Assembly (NCBI GenBank): GCA_027559495.1
Contig: JAMXSV010000015.1
Coordinates: 682,001-746,000 of the forward strand
Length of the DNA: 64,000 nucleotides
Origin: Aurifilum marmelostoma
Taxonomy: Eukaryota; Ascomycota; Sordariomycetes; Diaporthales; Cryphonectriaceae
Direction of reading: 5' to 3'
In this document: positions 37,041 through 48,300 of the stretch, in pieces
How the letters are laid out: every line of letters starts with the position of its first letter
How positions within the stretch are numbered: the first letter of the stretch is position 1
The notes under the pieces: generated by a model
Seen by the model: only the letters and a program-made list of their open reading frames with translations
Databases searched by the model: none
Told to the model about the DNA's origin: nothing
Program-made: the position numbers and the translations under genes

Positions 37041-38698
37041 CTACGCTGGAGGAGGCTTGACGGGCGGCAGATTCCGCAACGGCAACACCGCATCGGGGAA
37101 GGGCCTACCCTCCATCATATCCGCGCTTGACTCTCGGTGCAGCACCAATTCCCTCGTTGCCAGCTCCGAGTGTATGAAACCCTCCTGTCTGATAGTTGCG
37201 TAGTTGTTCGTCTTGACCTCGCCGAACACGATCGGTTCCTTGTGCGTGGACTGCTCGCCCACCTGGTTCCAGAGGGCCGTGACGGTGTCTTCTAGTCTGA
37301 AATCGAAGGTACTAGTCCAGCTGATGAGGGCCGTATTCTTGATGACCAGGTACCGAAACACAGCGGCACAGTGTTGGTTTACATTGTAAATCTCCATGTT
37401 GACCAGCTTAGGCATATTTTTGGCACCCTTGCCCGCAGACCAGAGAGTATTGTTGATCTTTTCGGGGTCGTTCACATGGCAAAAGATGTAGGAGGTGAGG
37501 GTGAGCCAGCGAAGGTTCTGCCAGTAAGGGGGTTTCAGGCGGACGCTGCGCAGCTGCGGGGTTCGACTGACCCGGGAGAACTGCTCGAAGAATACCACCG
37601 CATCCACTATGAAGGAGCAGCTCAGCTCTTCGACCTCGGTGCTGAAGTTCCGCAGCTGCGTTGAGACATAGGGATACGAATAGCGTTCCCGGTGAAGGCC
37701 CGGAGCGATTGCGGCGGCCCAGGCGCCAAAGTGCTCGAAGAGGGTGAAACGCTTCAGACGGTTCAATTCCCAGAAAGGCAGCTGACTGGCGAGCTCTGTG
37801 ATGAGGGACATCACGTAAGCTGGTGTGTCTGATCGCGGTAACGTCCCTCCTTGGAGGACTCGAGAACAAAGAGAGGGTGTGTGACACAGAGAGAGAACAG
37901 AGAAGGGGGGGTTGGGGATTGGAACAAACCGCTGTCGACGTCATCCTGTGCCCGGTTTTCAACTTGCAACCAGGATTCAAGACGGAGCTCCTGGAGGTTT
38001 GGAAGGGACCGTATGATCGGCGTGAGCGCGGCTGCTGAGATATTGCGGTAATTGCGGCGGAGGACGAAGAGACCTGTCACCACGTTGACCAGCGGCAGGC
38101 CGTGGGGCCCGTCAGGTTCCTCGAGAGCCAAGAGATAAAAATCCAGCAGGGAATCGAGAAATCTCGAGTTGCCCTCTGCATCGACGCTCCGCTCACCCAG
38201 TCTGTATTTCTTGTCGGAAGGCGAGTAGGCACACAGCTCGAGGTCCAAGCCACGACCGTTCCTGGAGGCCCAGAACTCGGGCGTGTCCCAACGCGCCAGC
38301 AGGTCAAACATCCCGAACAGCGCTCTGGTGAACTTGAAATTATTGGACTCCTGCTCATGCTCGGTCTCGGGCACGTGCCGCAGCTGGTTGGAGTATTTGG
38401 GCAGCTCTACGTTGAGCCGTATGCGCTTGAGATATGCCTGTCGGGGCCTGGTCATGAAGTGCTGCAGATTGCGGAGATCCTCTAGGTTGACTGCCAACTG
38501 ACTGAAGTTGATCTCCTCGACCTGGGCCTGCCATGACCTGCAAACGACGGCATACTCGGCTACGAATTTGGACTCGAGCTCATCGTAGGTCAGGATATGG
38601 AGGATCTTGCGGTGCAGTTCGAAAGGGAGGCAGTCCCAGCCCTTGAACTGCATGACATGCTCCATCGCCTCATCTGCCTTGGTGACAGCGGTAGACAT
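37041..38698 (-). CDS. F-box-like protein with a DUF6546-type C-terminal region, 507 aa
   Basis: Exons 38698-37930 and 37795-37041 (minus strand), intron 134 bp (GTTTGT donor, CTTACG branch, CATCACAG acceptor), join in phase to ITELASQLPFWELNRL. The N-terminus (WDCLPFELHRKILHIL then VVCRSWQAQVEE, ~residues 20-66) matches an F-box: Leu-Pro followed by a helix and a Cys-Arg-x-Trp. The middle resembles leucine-rich spacing (IIRSLPNLQELRLESW). The C-terminus (SFIVDAVVFFEQF, NLRWLTLTSY) resembles the DUF6546 region found with F-boxes in Sordariomycete families. A role as an SCF substrate adaptor is inferred; such genes are often lineage-expanded. No frame errors are seen. Confidence 0.75.
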
Positions 38699-39166
38699 GA
38701 CCAAGTATCGATCGTGTTGCTTGGTCCTCCGTTCGGTTCGTTCGAATGCTATGAAGGGGTAAGAAAAGGAATGGAAAGAAGGAGAGGAAACCCAAGTGAC
38801 CAGATCTACCGAGTCAAATGAACAGCTGACAGCTGCCAGGTACTCGGGTAGTTGGACGTGGAGCAGTGAGCTCCTCGTCTGCGACGTTGAAGCTTCTGTG
38901 TGTGTGTGTGTGTGTATGGTACAAGGGAGCCATGATTAAATGCGTGGTTAGAGACAATGTGCGGAGAAGGTCGTATTCACACTGCCTGCGGGGGCCCATT
39001 ATCTACAGGGGGTCGCCTATCGCATACAGCCTCGACAGCCTGCACAGCTTACTCACTCTGTACTACCACATACCCATCAATGATTGGAGGTGCCCAAATT
39101 TTGTCTTGAGACATAGAAATAGCAAGGTTGTGAGTTTTACTGCATCGCCTAAGCCCATCTGCCTAT
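38699..39166. other. Intergenic with a (TG)n microsatellite
   Basis: This separates two minus-strand genes, holding the promoter of the F-box-like gene and the 3' flank of the SDR gene. A (TG)n run lies at 38897-38915. Confidence 0.45.
38897..38915 (+). repeat. (TG)n microsatellite
   Basis: A simple TG repeat about 200 bp upstream of the F-box-like gene start. Confidence 0.75.
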
Positions 39167-40100
39167 CTAGTCATCCACATCCGTGCTATTGCTCAGCTTC
39201 TCGAACCTCTTGATATTCTGTGCATATGTCTCCAGCTTCGTCTCCATCGCCCTGTACGCGTCCCTACCGATGACACATCTCAGCGGCGGCTCCTTCATGG
39301 TCGCCAGCTCGTACATGGCGCTTGCGCCCTTGGCAGTATCACCTGGCTCCACGCCGTGCCGACCCGCAGCGGTCTTCCTGACATCGAAGTGGTCATAGGC
39401 TTTGTTCTTGACCTCACCGAAGACCATGCTGCGGCCTGTCCCGTCAGTTCGGAAAGCGCCAGGCTCGACGAGCTGCACGTGGATATTCCACTCCGGCTTG
39501 AGCTGTGAGGTAGTCAGTCGTCTCTGTGTAAGTCAACCCATATTGATACAAACGTGAGACAATGAATTGCCATCATTGCACAGTATCTATCGTACATACC
39601 TCACGGGATAGCGACTCGGTGAAGCCCTCGACAGCCCACTTGGACGCGCAGTAGATGGAGAACGTCGGCACGCCCTTGTGGCCGCCGATGGAGGTGACCT
39701 GCTGGACCAGCCCGCCAGGAGGGCAATTCTTCTCGCGCATCACCTCGAGGGCCCTGCGCGTCACGTCCAGGAGGCCAAAGAAGTTCACGTCCATCTGCGT
39801 GCGGATCTGCCCGTCACTCAGGGTCTCGAAGGGCCCGCTTAGGCCGTAGCCGGCGTTGTTGACGACCACATCGATGCGCCCGAACTGGAACAGCGCTCTG
39901 TCGAAGGCGTTGTCAATAGAGGCCGGCTTGGTAACGTCAAGGTCGACGGCCAGGAAGTTTTCGGGCGAGGTCCTGTCGAATTGAAGTTTTGAGGCGTCTC
40001 GTGCTGTGGCCACGGCAATGTCGCCCTCGGCGATGATCTTCTTGACCAGCTCGTAGCCGAAGCCGCTCGAAGTGCCCGTCACTAGGAAGACACGAGGCAT
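39167..40100 (-). CDS. Short-chain dehydrogenase/reductase, 278 aa
   Basis: Exons 40100-39600 and 39502-39167 (minus strand) join in phase 0, with donor GTATGT and acceptor CCTCACAG, giving LSREV then LKPEWNIHVQLVEPG. This is a classical SDR: cofactor motif TGTSSGFG (8-15), NNAG (~85-88), catalytic Ser136 and YCASK (Tyr149, Lys153) with the usual 13-residue Ser-Tyr spacing. VDLDVTK before NNAG is a typical adenine-binding element. The PG after the second exon start (LVEPGAFRT) is also diagnostic. An NAD(P)-dependent oxidoreductase acting on a carbonyl or alcohol is expected; the substrate is unknown. The ATG at 40100 is the only ATG before the Rossmann motif. It is divergently arranged with the metallophosphoesterase gene. 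Confidence 0.92.
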
Positions 40101-40662
40101 GATGTGCTCTTTTTGGTGCAAATTGCTTGTTTCAATCTGTTACAGAGGACTTGTCGACACAGAATGATATTCTCCAGTCTATAGCTACAGGATTTCCTCT
40201 TCCGTGAGGCTGCTCACGAGATTTTATGCCCGCTCAACAAAACAGACTTGGACAGGAGACAACATGTTTATGCGTTATGGTCTTAGCACCGACGTGACTT
40301 TGCCAAGAGCCGATGCCTTTAATCATGTCAAGACCCTTAAGTCCGTGATGAAAATTGCGTATCCGGTTTGAAAATTCAACAGCGCTTCAGAAGAGTGCCA
40401 GGAATGCCTTGTAAAAGCAACATAACGTTAGGCGGATTGGGGCTGGTCCGACTGACGAGCATGCATGCAGCCTTGTGAACTGGTACTCGTAGGCAAGCAG
40501 CTGAACTGTACCAGCTTGGGGCGGCTTCGTTAGTGCTGACGTATCTGTTCAGGCTTGCTGCAAAGCTTTGCTAGGGCTATTCTCTCTGACGGCAGCGCCT
40601 GAAGTGAGGCCCAGTTGAGTCATTGCTGCTAAGACCCGAATGATATCAAAGAAACTACCCAG
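40101..40662. other. Shared divergent promoter region
   Basis: This 560-bp interval separates the SDR gene (leftward) and the metallophosphoesterase gene (rightward). No obvious TATA box or repeated operator is seen. Confidence 0.4.
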
Positions 40663-42128
40663 ATGGCAGGAGCCATGGGGCAAACACCAGCCAATCAATA
40701 CAAGTTGAATTTCAGCAACTATTCGATCCCCAATATCCCTACAACATCCAGCCAGTTCCGCAGTATACTAGACAACCTCCTAGATCCCTTATTCCCCTTA
40801 CTGCTCGCTCCTTGGTCGTTACCTATCCTGAGACCTGAGGCTGTGAAGGCAGAAGATGACATCAGAAAAATGTGACGAGCCTTCGGAGACGCAACGCTAC
40901 AGGAGGACCAGGTTCGTCTGCGTCTCGGACACGCACAACCAGACACCGAAGCTGCCAAAGGGCGACGTCCTGATCCACGCTGGCGATTTGACGAATCAGG
41001 GCAGCTTGTCGGAGGTGCGCCCAGGACGTCGTCCTGCAACTTTCAACGTTTAGCTATAATGGCGGCTGACACGGGCAGCAACAGCTCTCGAAGGCCGTCG
41101 ACTGGCTGGAGCGGGCGGACTTCGAGGCCAAGATCGTGGTTGCGGGGAATCACGACATCACGCTCGACAAAGACTTCTACAGTGAGTATGGGTCCTATTT
41201 CCACAACCAGACTCCCCAGTCTCCAGACGAGTGTCTGGCCTTGTTGAGGTCGTCCCCGTCCATCACATACCTGGACCACAGCTCGGCCACCGTCCAGCTC
41301 ACCAGGTCACCAAATCTGCGGGTCTCCTTCAACGTTTTTGGGTCCCCATACAGCCCTCGCAGCGGCATGTGGGCGTTTGGCTACGACAAAGAGACATGTG
41401 CGGAGCAGTCTGCGGGCGGGAGCCAAGGTGCGGAGACGGCAGGTCCACGGCCAGCTGGCCCTGCAGCAGGAGACCTGTGGTCGGCCATCCCACTCGACAC
41501 CGACCTGGTCATCACGCACACCCCACCGTGGGGTCACTGTGACGAGTCCACCTCCAAACGGCGAGCGATGGGCTGCGAGGACCTCCGGCGTGCTCTGTGG
41601 CGGGTCCGGCCCAGTCTCGCCGTCTGTGGACACGTACACGAGGGACGTGGCGTGGAACGTGTCCGCTGGGATGTCCTCGGCACCTCCGCAGCCCCGTATG
41701 CCGAGCTGGGGTCCGACAGATGGGATGATCCAGGCGCTGCTACACCAACGCCATCAGCCGGCAGCAGCAAGAAGCTGTCGCTGGTGGACCTGACCTCTCG
41801 GGGCGGCTGGAGGCGACCACTCGACAACGACGGATCTCCACTGAGACATGGGGCGCCAGAGGAGGGGTATACTGCGCAGGGCGCCTTCTGCAGGCACCTT
41901 GCGGATGGCTCTGTGACCGCGCTGCCTGGGTTCGGCACGCGCGGCATTGGTGGGAATCCGGAGGTGTCTGTGAGATGCGACAGGAATGCCCTGTGCTGCC
42001 GCATGGGCCGCAAGGAAACGTGTGTGGTCAACTGTGCGATCGCGGCCACCAATTGGCCTCACAAGGGTGGGAAGAAATTCAACAAACCAATTGTTGTGGA
42101 TTTGGACTTGCCTGTGGCCCAAGATTGA
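40663..42128 (+). CDS. Metallophosphoesterase (calcineurin-like), with a probable frame break near the N-terminus
   Basis: The catalytic frame begins at ATG 40856. Intron 41015-41084 (GTGCGC donor, GGCTGAC branch, CAACAG acceptor) joins GSLSE to LSKAVDW. Numbered from 40856, all metal-binding motifs are present: SDTH (24-27), AGDL (42-45), GNHD (74-77), the ITHTPPWG histidine and CGHVHEG. This fits the fungal MPPED/239AB-like metallophosphoesterases (two-metal phosphodiesterase or phosphatase); the substrate is unknown. An upstream frame from ATG 40663 carries a hydrophobic stretch LDPLFPLLLAPWSLPIL and runs to 40875 in the previous frame. If one A of 40866-40870 is removed, it fuses as DDIRKCDEPSETQ, giving a protein with an N-terminal membrane or targeting segment, which I think is the real start. 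Confidence 0.85.
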
Positions 42129-42600
42129 TAAAGAGAGGGCAGAGAAGGTCAGCAAATAACAGTATTCCTTTTCATCCCTGGCGGACAGAGCGCCGAAGCA
42201 AGTCACCTCAAGGAAAACACAGAGGTGTGTCTAGGGGGTTAGGGTTACTGTCCTCATCTTACCCCCGGGGCGATATTAGTGAAAAGATTCGACTTTTATT
42301 ACTATAATAAAGGCGCATCCTGTACTATCGCCACAGAAATCAGGCGCATTCGGATGAGACCTCGTCGCCGCATCTGCAGATGCAAGGGAAAGAAGAATGA
42401 ATTGGTGTGGAGAAGGTTCTACCACCGTGATTAATAATTGCTACAATGACGCAACGAAAAGTTCCTTAAGGGTTTGGCATAAAACTTCAATTCATCTGCA
42501 AAAACAGAGAATATAACAACCTTGAATTGAGCTCTTCACAAAGCAGCAACGTGTGATATCTGTAGCAGGATCTGCATTATTGACCGACCAACTGCACACG
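42129..42600. other. Intergenic
   Basis: This is the 3' flank of the metallophosphoesterase gene and the promoter of the MDR gene (tandem, same strand). The region 42240-42560 is A/T-richer than the flanking genes. No extra gene is seen. Confidence 0.4.
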
Positions 42601-43674
42601 ATGGCCGTCCCAGATACATTCCAAGCCGCCGTGGTGCCTGAGCCCGGCGCGCAGCACACCATCACCACCCGCTCCCTGCCGTCCCTCTCCGCAGGCGAAG
42701 TCGCCATCAAGATCACAGCCGCCGCCATCAACCCAGTCGACTGGAAGATGCGCGACTACAAGTTCTTCATTGAGAAGTACCCGGCCGTCCTGGGCTCAGA
42801 CGCAGCCGGCACCATCGCCGCCGTCGGTCCAGACGTGACGGGCTTCAACGTCGGCGACCGCGTCTTCTTCCAGGGCATCATCGGCCGCTACGACTCGTCC
42901 ACCTTCCAGCAGTACTGCAAGATGCCCGCGGCCCTCGTCGGCCACACGCCGGCGGGCGTCTCGGACGACCAGGCCGCAGGCATCTCGCTCGCCACAGTCG
43001 CTGTCGTCACGGCGTACTACGACAGGGCCACGGGCCACGGGCTGGCGGCACCATGGGAGGAGGGCGGCGCCGGCGCCGGCCGGGGCAAGGCGCTCGTCGT
43101 GCTCGGCGGCAGCTCGTCGGTCGGGCAGTACGCCGTCCAGCTCGCCAAGCTGAGCGGGTTCGAGAGGATCGTGACCAACTCCAGCGCCAAGCATGCCGAC
43201 TACCTCAAGTCGCTGGGCGCCGACGTCGTGCTCGACCGCGCGCGGGAGAACAGCCCCGAGGATTTCCGCAGGGCGGTCGGGGGTACGCCGCTGGCGTTTG
43301 TGTTTGATGCCATCTCGGAGGCCGACACGCAGGCGCTGGGCGTGGAGATCCTGGCCGCAACAAAGACCGAGGGCAGCCATGTCATTACGGTACAGGGTGT
43401 CAATGCCGCGGCCAAGGAGCTGGGCGCCAGCAAGGAGCCCAAGGTCGACATCAAGCAGGTCCTCGGGCTCGGCAGCTCGCCTGCCCTGCGATATCTGAGC
43501 GAGCCGCTGATGAGCCAACTTGGTGGGGAGACTGGGTATATTGCCAAGGGCAGATTTGTCCCCAACCGCCCTCTGGTGATCAGCGGCGGCCTGGGTGGGC
43601 TGGAGACGGCGCTGGCCAAGAACAAGCAAGGCGTTTCGGGCGAGAAGGTTGTCATCCGGCCTTTTGATGGTTGA
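42601..43674 (+). CDS. MDR-superfamily zinc-independent oxidoreductase (quinone oxidoreductase / trans-enoyl-reductase-like), 357 aa
   Basis: A single exon from ATG 42601 (ACGATGGCC) to the TGA at 43672-43674. The N-terminal GroES-like domain contains INPVDWKMRDY and YPAVLGSDAAGTI (~50-75). The Rossmann domain has VVLGGSSSVGQYAVQLAKL (~165-185), followed by TNSSAKHADYLKSLGADVV. The structural-zinc cysteine cluster and the catalytic zinc ligands of classical alcohol dehydrogenases are missing, so it groups with NADPH-dependent quinone oxidoreductases and the stand-alone trans-enoyl reductases of fungal pathways. No PKS is nearby, so a general detoxifying or reductase role is more likely. Third-position G/C bias is stronger than in the neighbouring SDR gene. 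It converges with the GPCR gene, 305 bp away. Confidence 0.88.
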   Translation: MAVPDTFQAAVVPEPGAQHTITTRSLPSLSAGEVAIKITAAAINPVDWKMRDYKFFIEKYPAVLGSDAAGTIAAVGPDVTGFNVGDRVFFQGIIGRYDSSTFQQYCKMPAALVGHTPAGVSDDQAAGISLATVAVVTAYYDRATGHGLAAPWEEGGAGAGRGKALVVLGGSSSVGQYAVQLAKLSGFERIVTNSSAKHADYLKSLGADVVLDRARENSPEDFRRAVGGTPLAFVFDAISEADTQALGVEILAATKTEGSHVITVQGVNAAAKELGASKEPKVDIKQVLGLGSSPALRYLSEPLMSQLGGETGYIAKGRFVPNRPLVISGGLGGLETALAKNKQGVSGEKVVIRPFDG

Positions 43675-43979
43675 GTTGCCTCTGTAGCGCATAAAGGAGA
43701 AGCATCACGAGGTCGAGGCTGAATAGTCATCCGTCATCCAGTGATTTGTGGGTTCAAGACTAGTTTGACACTCATGATATCGCTTAGTATAACTTCTAAT
43801 GCTTTAAAAGCATTCTTATTGGTGGGCTTGATTACGGGTACCAAAAATGCGGACATCTTTGATTCTGCACAATAAGCATGTGAGATTGCAATTGTGTGAG
43901 GGGTTTGTATTAGGTATTCTAGGGTATACACTGAGGATCTCGAACCCTCATCAAGCCCTCCCCCAAAGGTCGACCTCGC
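43675..43979. other. Convergent 3' intergenic
   Basis: The 3' UTRs of the MDR gene and the GPCR gene meet here. A T-arm-like sequence on the minus strand (about 43930-43955) is isolated and not part of a tRNA. Confidence 0.4.
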
Positions 43980-45308
43980 TCAGCCTCTTCTCCTTATCCC
44001 AGCCCACCAACACCAGATATCAGTCGATATCCTCTGCCTCAGATTCCGGTTGAACCCATACGTCACCGCATTGGCGAAACCGATAAAGGCGCTGGCAGCT
44101 TGCAGGGCATCCAGCACCCTGCTGGAGGGAGTATCCCCCGCCGCCTGGAGAAGCCGGTTCACCAGTCCCGGTATCCACAACAGGATATAGAGAAAGGGGT
44201 ACGCGTTCAGCAGTAGCATCCGCTTGACCTCTCGCTCGGTTCCCTTGGTGTGTGGTGGGATGTGTGTTGGGTTGTGTGTTGCAGCAGACATGCTGGGTCG
44301 TTCCAGAGGGGCTTTCTCGAGGGGGTACTGTTTGATGAGGTACTCGTCCAGGGTGTTCATCGTGGCGGCTGTCGTCGGTCTCATGGCCACGTCTTCCTTT
44401 ACGACAGCCAGGCTGGGCCGGAGCACAGGATAGTCCATGGATGAGTTTGACAGTCTGAGCCACGATCGGCCACGCATTTCTCGATCGTCCTCGGCATCCC
44501 ATTCATCTGCTCTTCTTCGGCTTGGATGCTCGACGACAAATGTAGTCTCGGCTGACTTGTGGACAGAGGCTCTACTGGCCATGGTGCTGTAGTAGTCGGT
44601 CGGCTGTGACGTGGAAGCCAGGGACTTGAAACGCCGAGAGGTGTGGTAGTAGACATAGGAGTAGATGCCAATGATGGAGAAGATGATGGCGAAACGCCAG
44701 CCGTGGCTGAGGCCGTAGCGCAGGTCGGTGCGTGATGCCGAGATCCAGCACCAGTTTGCGCCGGATGGCATCATGACTCCCATGGCCACGGCGATGCAGC
44801 CGGTGGCCAGCGGAACAATCCAGATCGATAGGCAGATCAATATCTTCTTGGTACGAGACACCGCCGGCATATAGACCTTTTCGGTAACAGTCAAGAGAGT
44901 GATCTATCGATTGTTATATGAGAGTCAGTATCAATACAGCAGTTAATAAATTATCAGCAAGAAAGAGCAAGAACTTACGACTGCTATGGCGAACATGGAA
45001 AAGTCTGCAGCCTGAACAGACACTTGAGCCACCCAGCCATTGATGGAGCACAAAGCACCTGGAGTCAGCTTCTTGGTGATGACAAAATAGGTTCCTGAGC
45101 TTGTGCCGTTCAGTGAGTTGATGAACTCGGCCAGCGCTAGGTTGAAGACCAGGGCATGCCGGAAGGTTCTCTGTTCCCGGCGGTAGACGGCGAATGTGAG
45201 CAGGACACAAAACGTCGAGACCAGAGAGAGCACGCTGCCGACTAGGACAAGCGGATCGACGATTGGGTCATAGAAATTGAACCACACGTATCCCTGGCTT
45301 GAAGTCAT
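43980..45308 (-). CDS. cAMP-receptor-like G-protein-coupled receptor (Git3/Crl type), 417 aa
   Basis: Exons 45308-44979 and 44903-43980 (minus strand) join in phase 0, with donor GTAAGT and acceptor ATCGATAG, giving FAIAV then ITLLTVTEKV. Seven hydrophobic segments are visible: TM1 VLVGSVLSLVSTFCVLLTF, TM2 near ALVFNLALAEFINSL, TM3 after CSINGW, TM4 ILICLSIWIVPLATGC, TM5 GWRFAIIFSIIGIYSYVYY, TM6 LLLNAYPFLYILLWIPGL and TM7 AASAFIGFANAVTYGFN. A long Ser/Arg-rich third intracellular loop separates TM5 and TM6, as in fungal Git3/cAMP-receptor-like receptors. The NxxR-type sequence after TM7 (FNRNLRQR) is typical. The ligand is unknown; coupling to a G-alpha that regulates cAMP is inferred from family knowledge. 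The TTG-initiated extension upstream of 45308 is not used. Confidence 0.88.
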
Positions 45309-48300
45309 CGTGACAAGAGATTCCAATGAGCGTTTATTATGATCGGTACGCTAGGTCGATTTGTCCAGGGGAATCCAGTTCCACCTCCAACAAAGGAAAC
45401 CCAGGAACACAATATATACAGGACCTACGGACCGTGGTACATACTCTTATATCATCTTCCTGTAGAAACACACGCCGAGAGGGTCGGTTAGCGATTTGCA
45501 GCCTCTTGTTTCTCTTCGCGGGTCCGAAAGCCGGCTCGAGCGAAACATGCTACACATCCGCCGTCACCATCAAAATCGTGCTGGTCCGCAGGTTTCAGCT
45601 GGGCTGCAAAGGCAAAGCTCTTGATTTACATTATCTCCATATAATGAACCAAAGTATGCAGACCAGATGTGTATGAGATATCCGTGCGGGCAGTGGGGCT
45701 CAAGATGCCAACCCGTCGTTATGGTTTCAGTCCTTCGCCACGCGAGTGCGGGAGACCCACATGGAGTTCTGCAGGAGGTGAGAATGAAACGTCTGTCCGC
45801 ACGAGCTTCTTCCTTGACTCCACGTCAATGTCACCATAATGATGTTTTCAAGACAGTATTTTCCCCTTGCCTACCTCTTATCCGGCAGAATAAGCGTAGC
45901 ACGGTGCTCTGAACCACGTGGTGATGATGGGCATCCCTCGCGTAGCAACGGGGATCATTCCCGGTGACGTGAATGCAATTTTTACGTTAAATGAGATCTC
46001 TGTTGATCTTCTGTGTACTCAGTAGCCCAGACACTTGTGTTGTGGATTTTGTGCTTGTGCTTTCAGGTTGGAAGGGAGAAGAGCCGTGGGCTGGTTCAAA
46101 GTTGTTGCGAGTGAGTGCTCTAGGAGAGAAATACCGAGAAAGGGCCAAAATAATTTCCAAGACAAGCATCTATGGCAAGGTCTTGTCCAGGATGATATCC
46201 TGTGTCCAGATTACTTGCTTCGGATATCACAACCACAAATCATTGAGTGGGACTTTGGCTGCGATATGTATCATATGTTCTTATCCTTGCCAGTTACGGG
46301 CTGCTTCATGGCGCACAGGTTATCTGGATCTTACGTCAAATTCCCTACCAAGTCTCGTATATATTAACAAGCAGGTTGACTGAGGGCTTTTTTTATGTGG
46401 AGTATCTGCATTCAATGTTCCTGAACATTGGCTCATGAGCAGGCTAGGCCTCTCTGCATTTGTGTGCGATATCTCCTCAGGCTCGATCATTAAACTTCCT
46501 TCTTGCATGTGCCAAGGTGCCTGAGCTAGCATAGGAAGTCAAATAGGTTCATGTTTCGCGGCCTTCAAATTCAAGGACTTACATCCCATGCTTTATGTAT
46601 CTTCGCTTTGAAACGGCAAGATGATCACCGCATGAAACGGGATGAATCGAGACGAGATGAACGCCCTTTCCACATCCCAATCAGAAGATATCAGCACTGA
46701 AAATATAGCTCTTAATTTCAGAAATCATACAATCTTTGGGTATTTACCAGAGTGAATAACTGATTAGTGACAAACTCCTTTTCAATCAGCAGGAGAAATT
46801 TCCTGCACGATGGATAAAGACTTTTCTTCTCGCGATTTTTCATAATTACCACTTGACTACAAACAAAATTAAACTTATATTGAAGGACTTTGAACGGAAA
46901 GCAACTATATCAAGCGTATGATCTCCCAACCCATTGACTTTAGGACGCAGCGAGGTGATTGTAATCAGGCTGCGAAAGCTAACCCACCAGTACATCGGCA
47001 TATAGGGCCGGGCTTCACTCCCAATGGTCCATCCTGGGAATCTCTCGACATAAGGAGTGTCTGCGTATCTCCTCCGAATCCAAGGGCCATCGAAAGCCTA
47101 GGACCACGATCTGCATTTCGCACACATCTCAGGGCCGGAGAAATCCGATTCTAGTGGTTGTTGACTGAGAACCTTCGTATTGCTCATCTTCCAAGGGTTG
47201 GTGAGTCAACCAGCCTCAATATTTCAAATGTCTCCGCTATTGATCATGGCGTCGCCATGCATGCCACGGACAAATTTGCGGTCAGCATGAAATACTCGCA
47301 AATGTGTCAGATTGCTTCAATGACCGTATATATTGAGAGGCTGTCAAGGAAAATCATGCAGCCTCGCTCAAGAGACTGGCTCTGTGATGGTCAAGACGCA
47401 GCTGCTCCAGCCACAGATATCCCATGACTTCCTGAATATGGGACAACCTCTGTCCCATTATATTCCTCTCAGGTCTATTTAATTTAGCTCGAGGCGTAAT
47501 CTGGGCTATAATTATGATCGATCCAGGAGCACGAGGATGGTCATTCGGAGAGAGAAATGTGCCCGCGCCTTCATCTAGATAGGTTACCTTTCTGGCCACT
47601 GGCACTTGAGTATCCTTTCGGTCTACCATTTCAAATATACCAGATGAAACTTGTTGAGGATGAACGCAGCCGAATGTCTTGGAATGATTAGGTTCTCCTG
47701 AGAACGATGAAGGGGCGTTGCGTCAGGGTCCTGGTCCAGCGGTTCGGCCCAACTTTAAGCTTTCCCGATCTCATTTCACTCATCGGCGCCCATCCAGCCA
47801 TCGTCTGCCACAGTCTCGCTACTGAATGTTGGTACGAGGTACATGGGTAGTGCTAAGTATTTGACCATGTACTTTGTGCATCCAAGATTGTTCATGCTCC
47901 CTATGCTTCTAGGTGCCCGGGTTGAGGTAGGCAAGAAGGCACGGAGTTCTGTGCATGCCAGACTCTCCCATACATAGTGTGCGTACATGTGACTGCATCA
48001 TTTAGACATACAGAGGAGTCATCATGATGGCCTACTATCACTAGACGCCAGCGCGACGACCTGCACAGCGAGATATGAGACTACTATTGCTCCCAGACTG
48101 ACGTCTGAAGGAGGGCGAAATCTGTGGTGCGGGCCGCAGGAACGGGTCGATCGTCTGTACTGTACTGTAAAAGATCGTCAGAGCGGGTTATGCCGTTGCC
48201 TCCTCTTGACTAGCCCGGCGTGGAAAAAGAAAAGACGGGACGAAATAGTCACCATGCCAATTAATTTGATGCATCACCTGACGTCAGCCTGGGCCGGTTC

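Noticed and set aside
42796..43692. 298-codon open frame on the minus strand
   Set aside because: It is antisense to the MDR gene, with repetitive composition and no domain.
43930..43960. T-arm/B-box-like sequence on the minus strand
   Set aside because: A five-pair stem with a TTCGA loop is present, but no D-arm, anticodon arm or matching acceptor lies upstream.
39167..45308. Secondary-metabolite gene cluster (SDR, MDR, GPCR, F-box nearby)
   Set aside because: No PKS, NRPS, terpene synthase, P450, transporter or pathway regulator is present.
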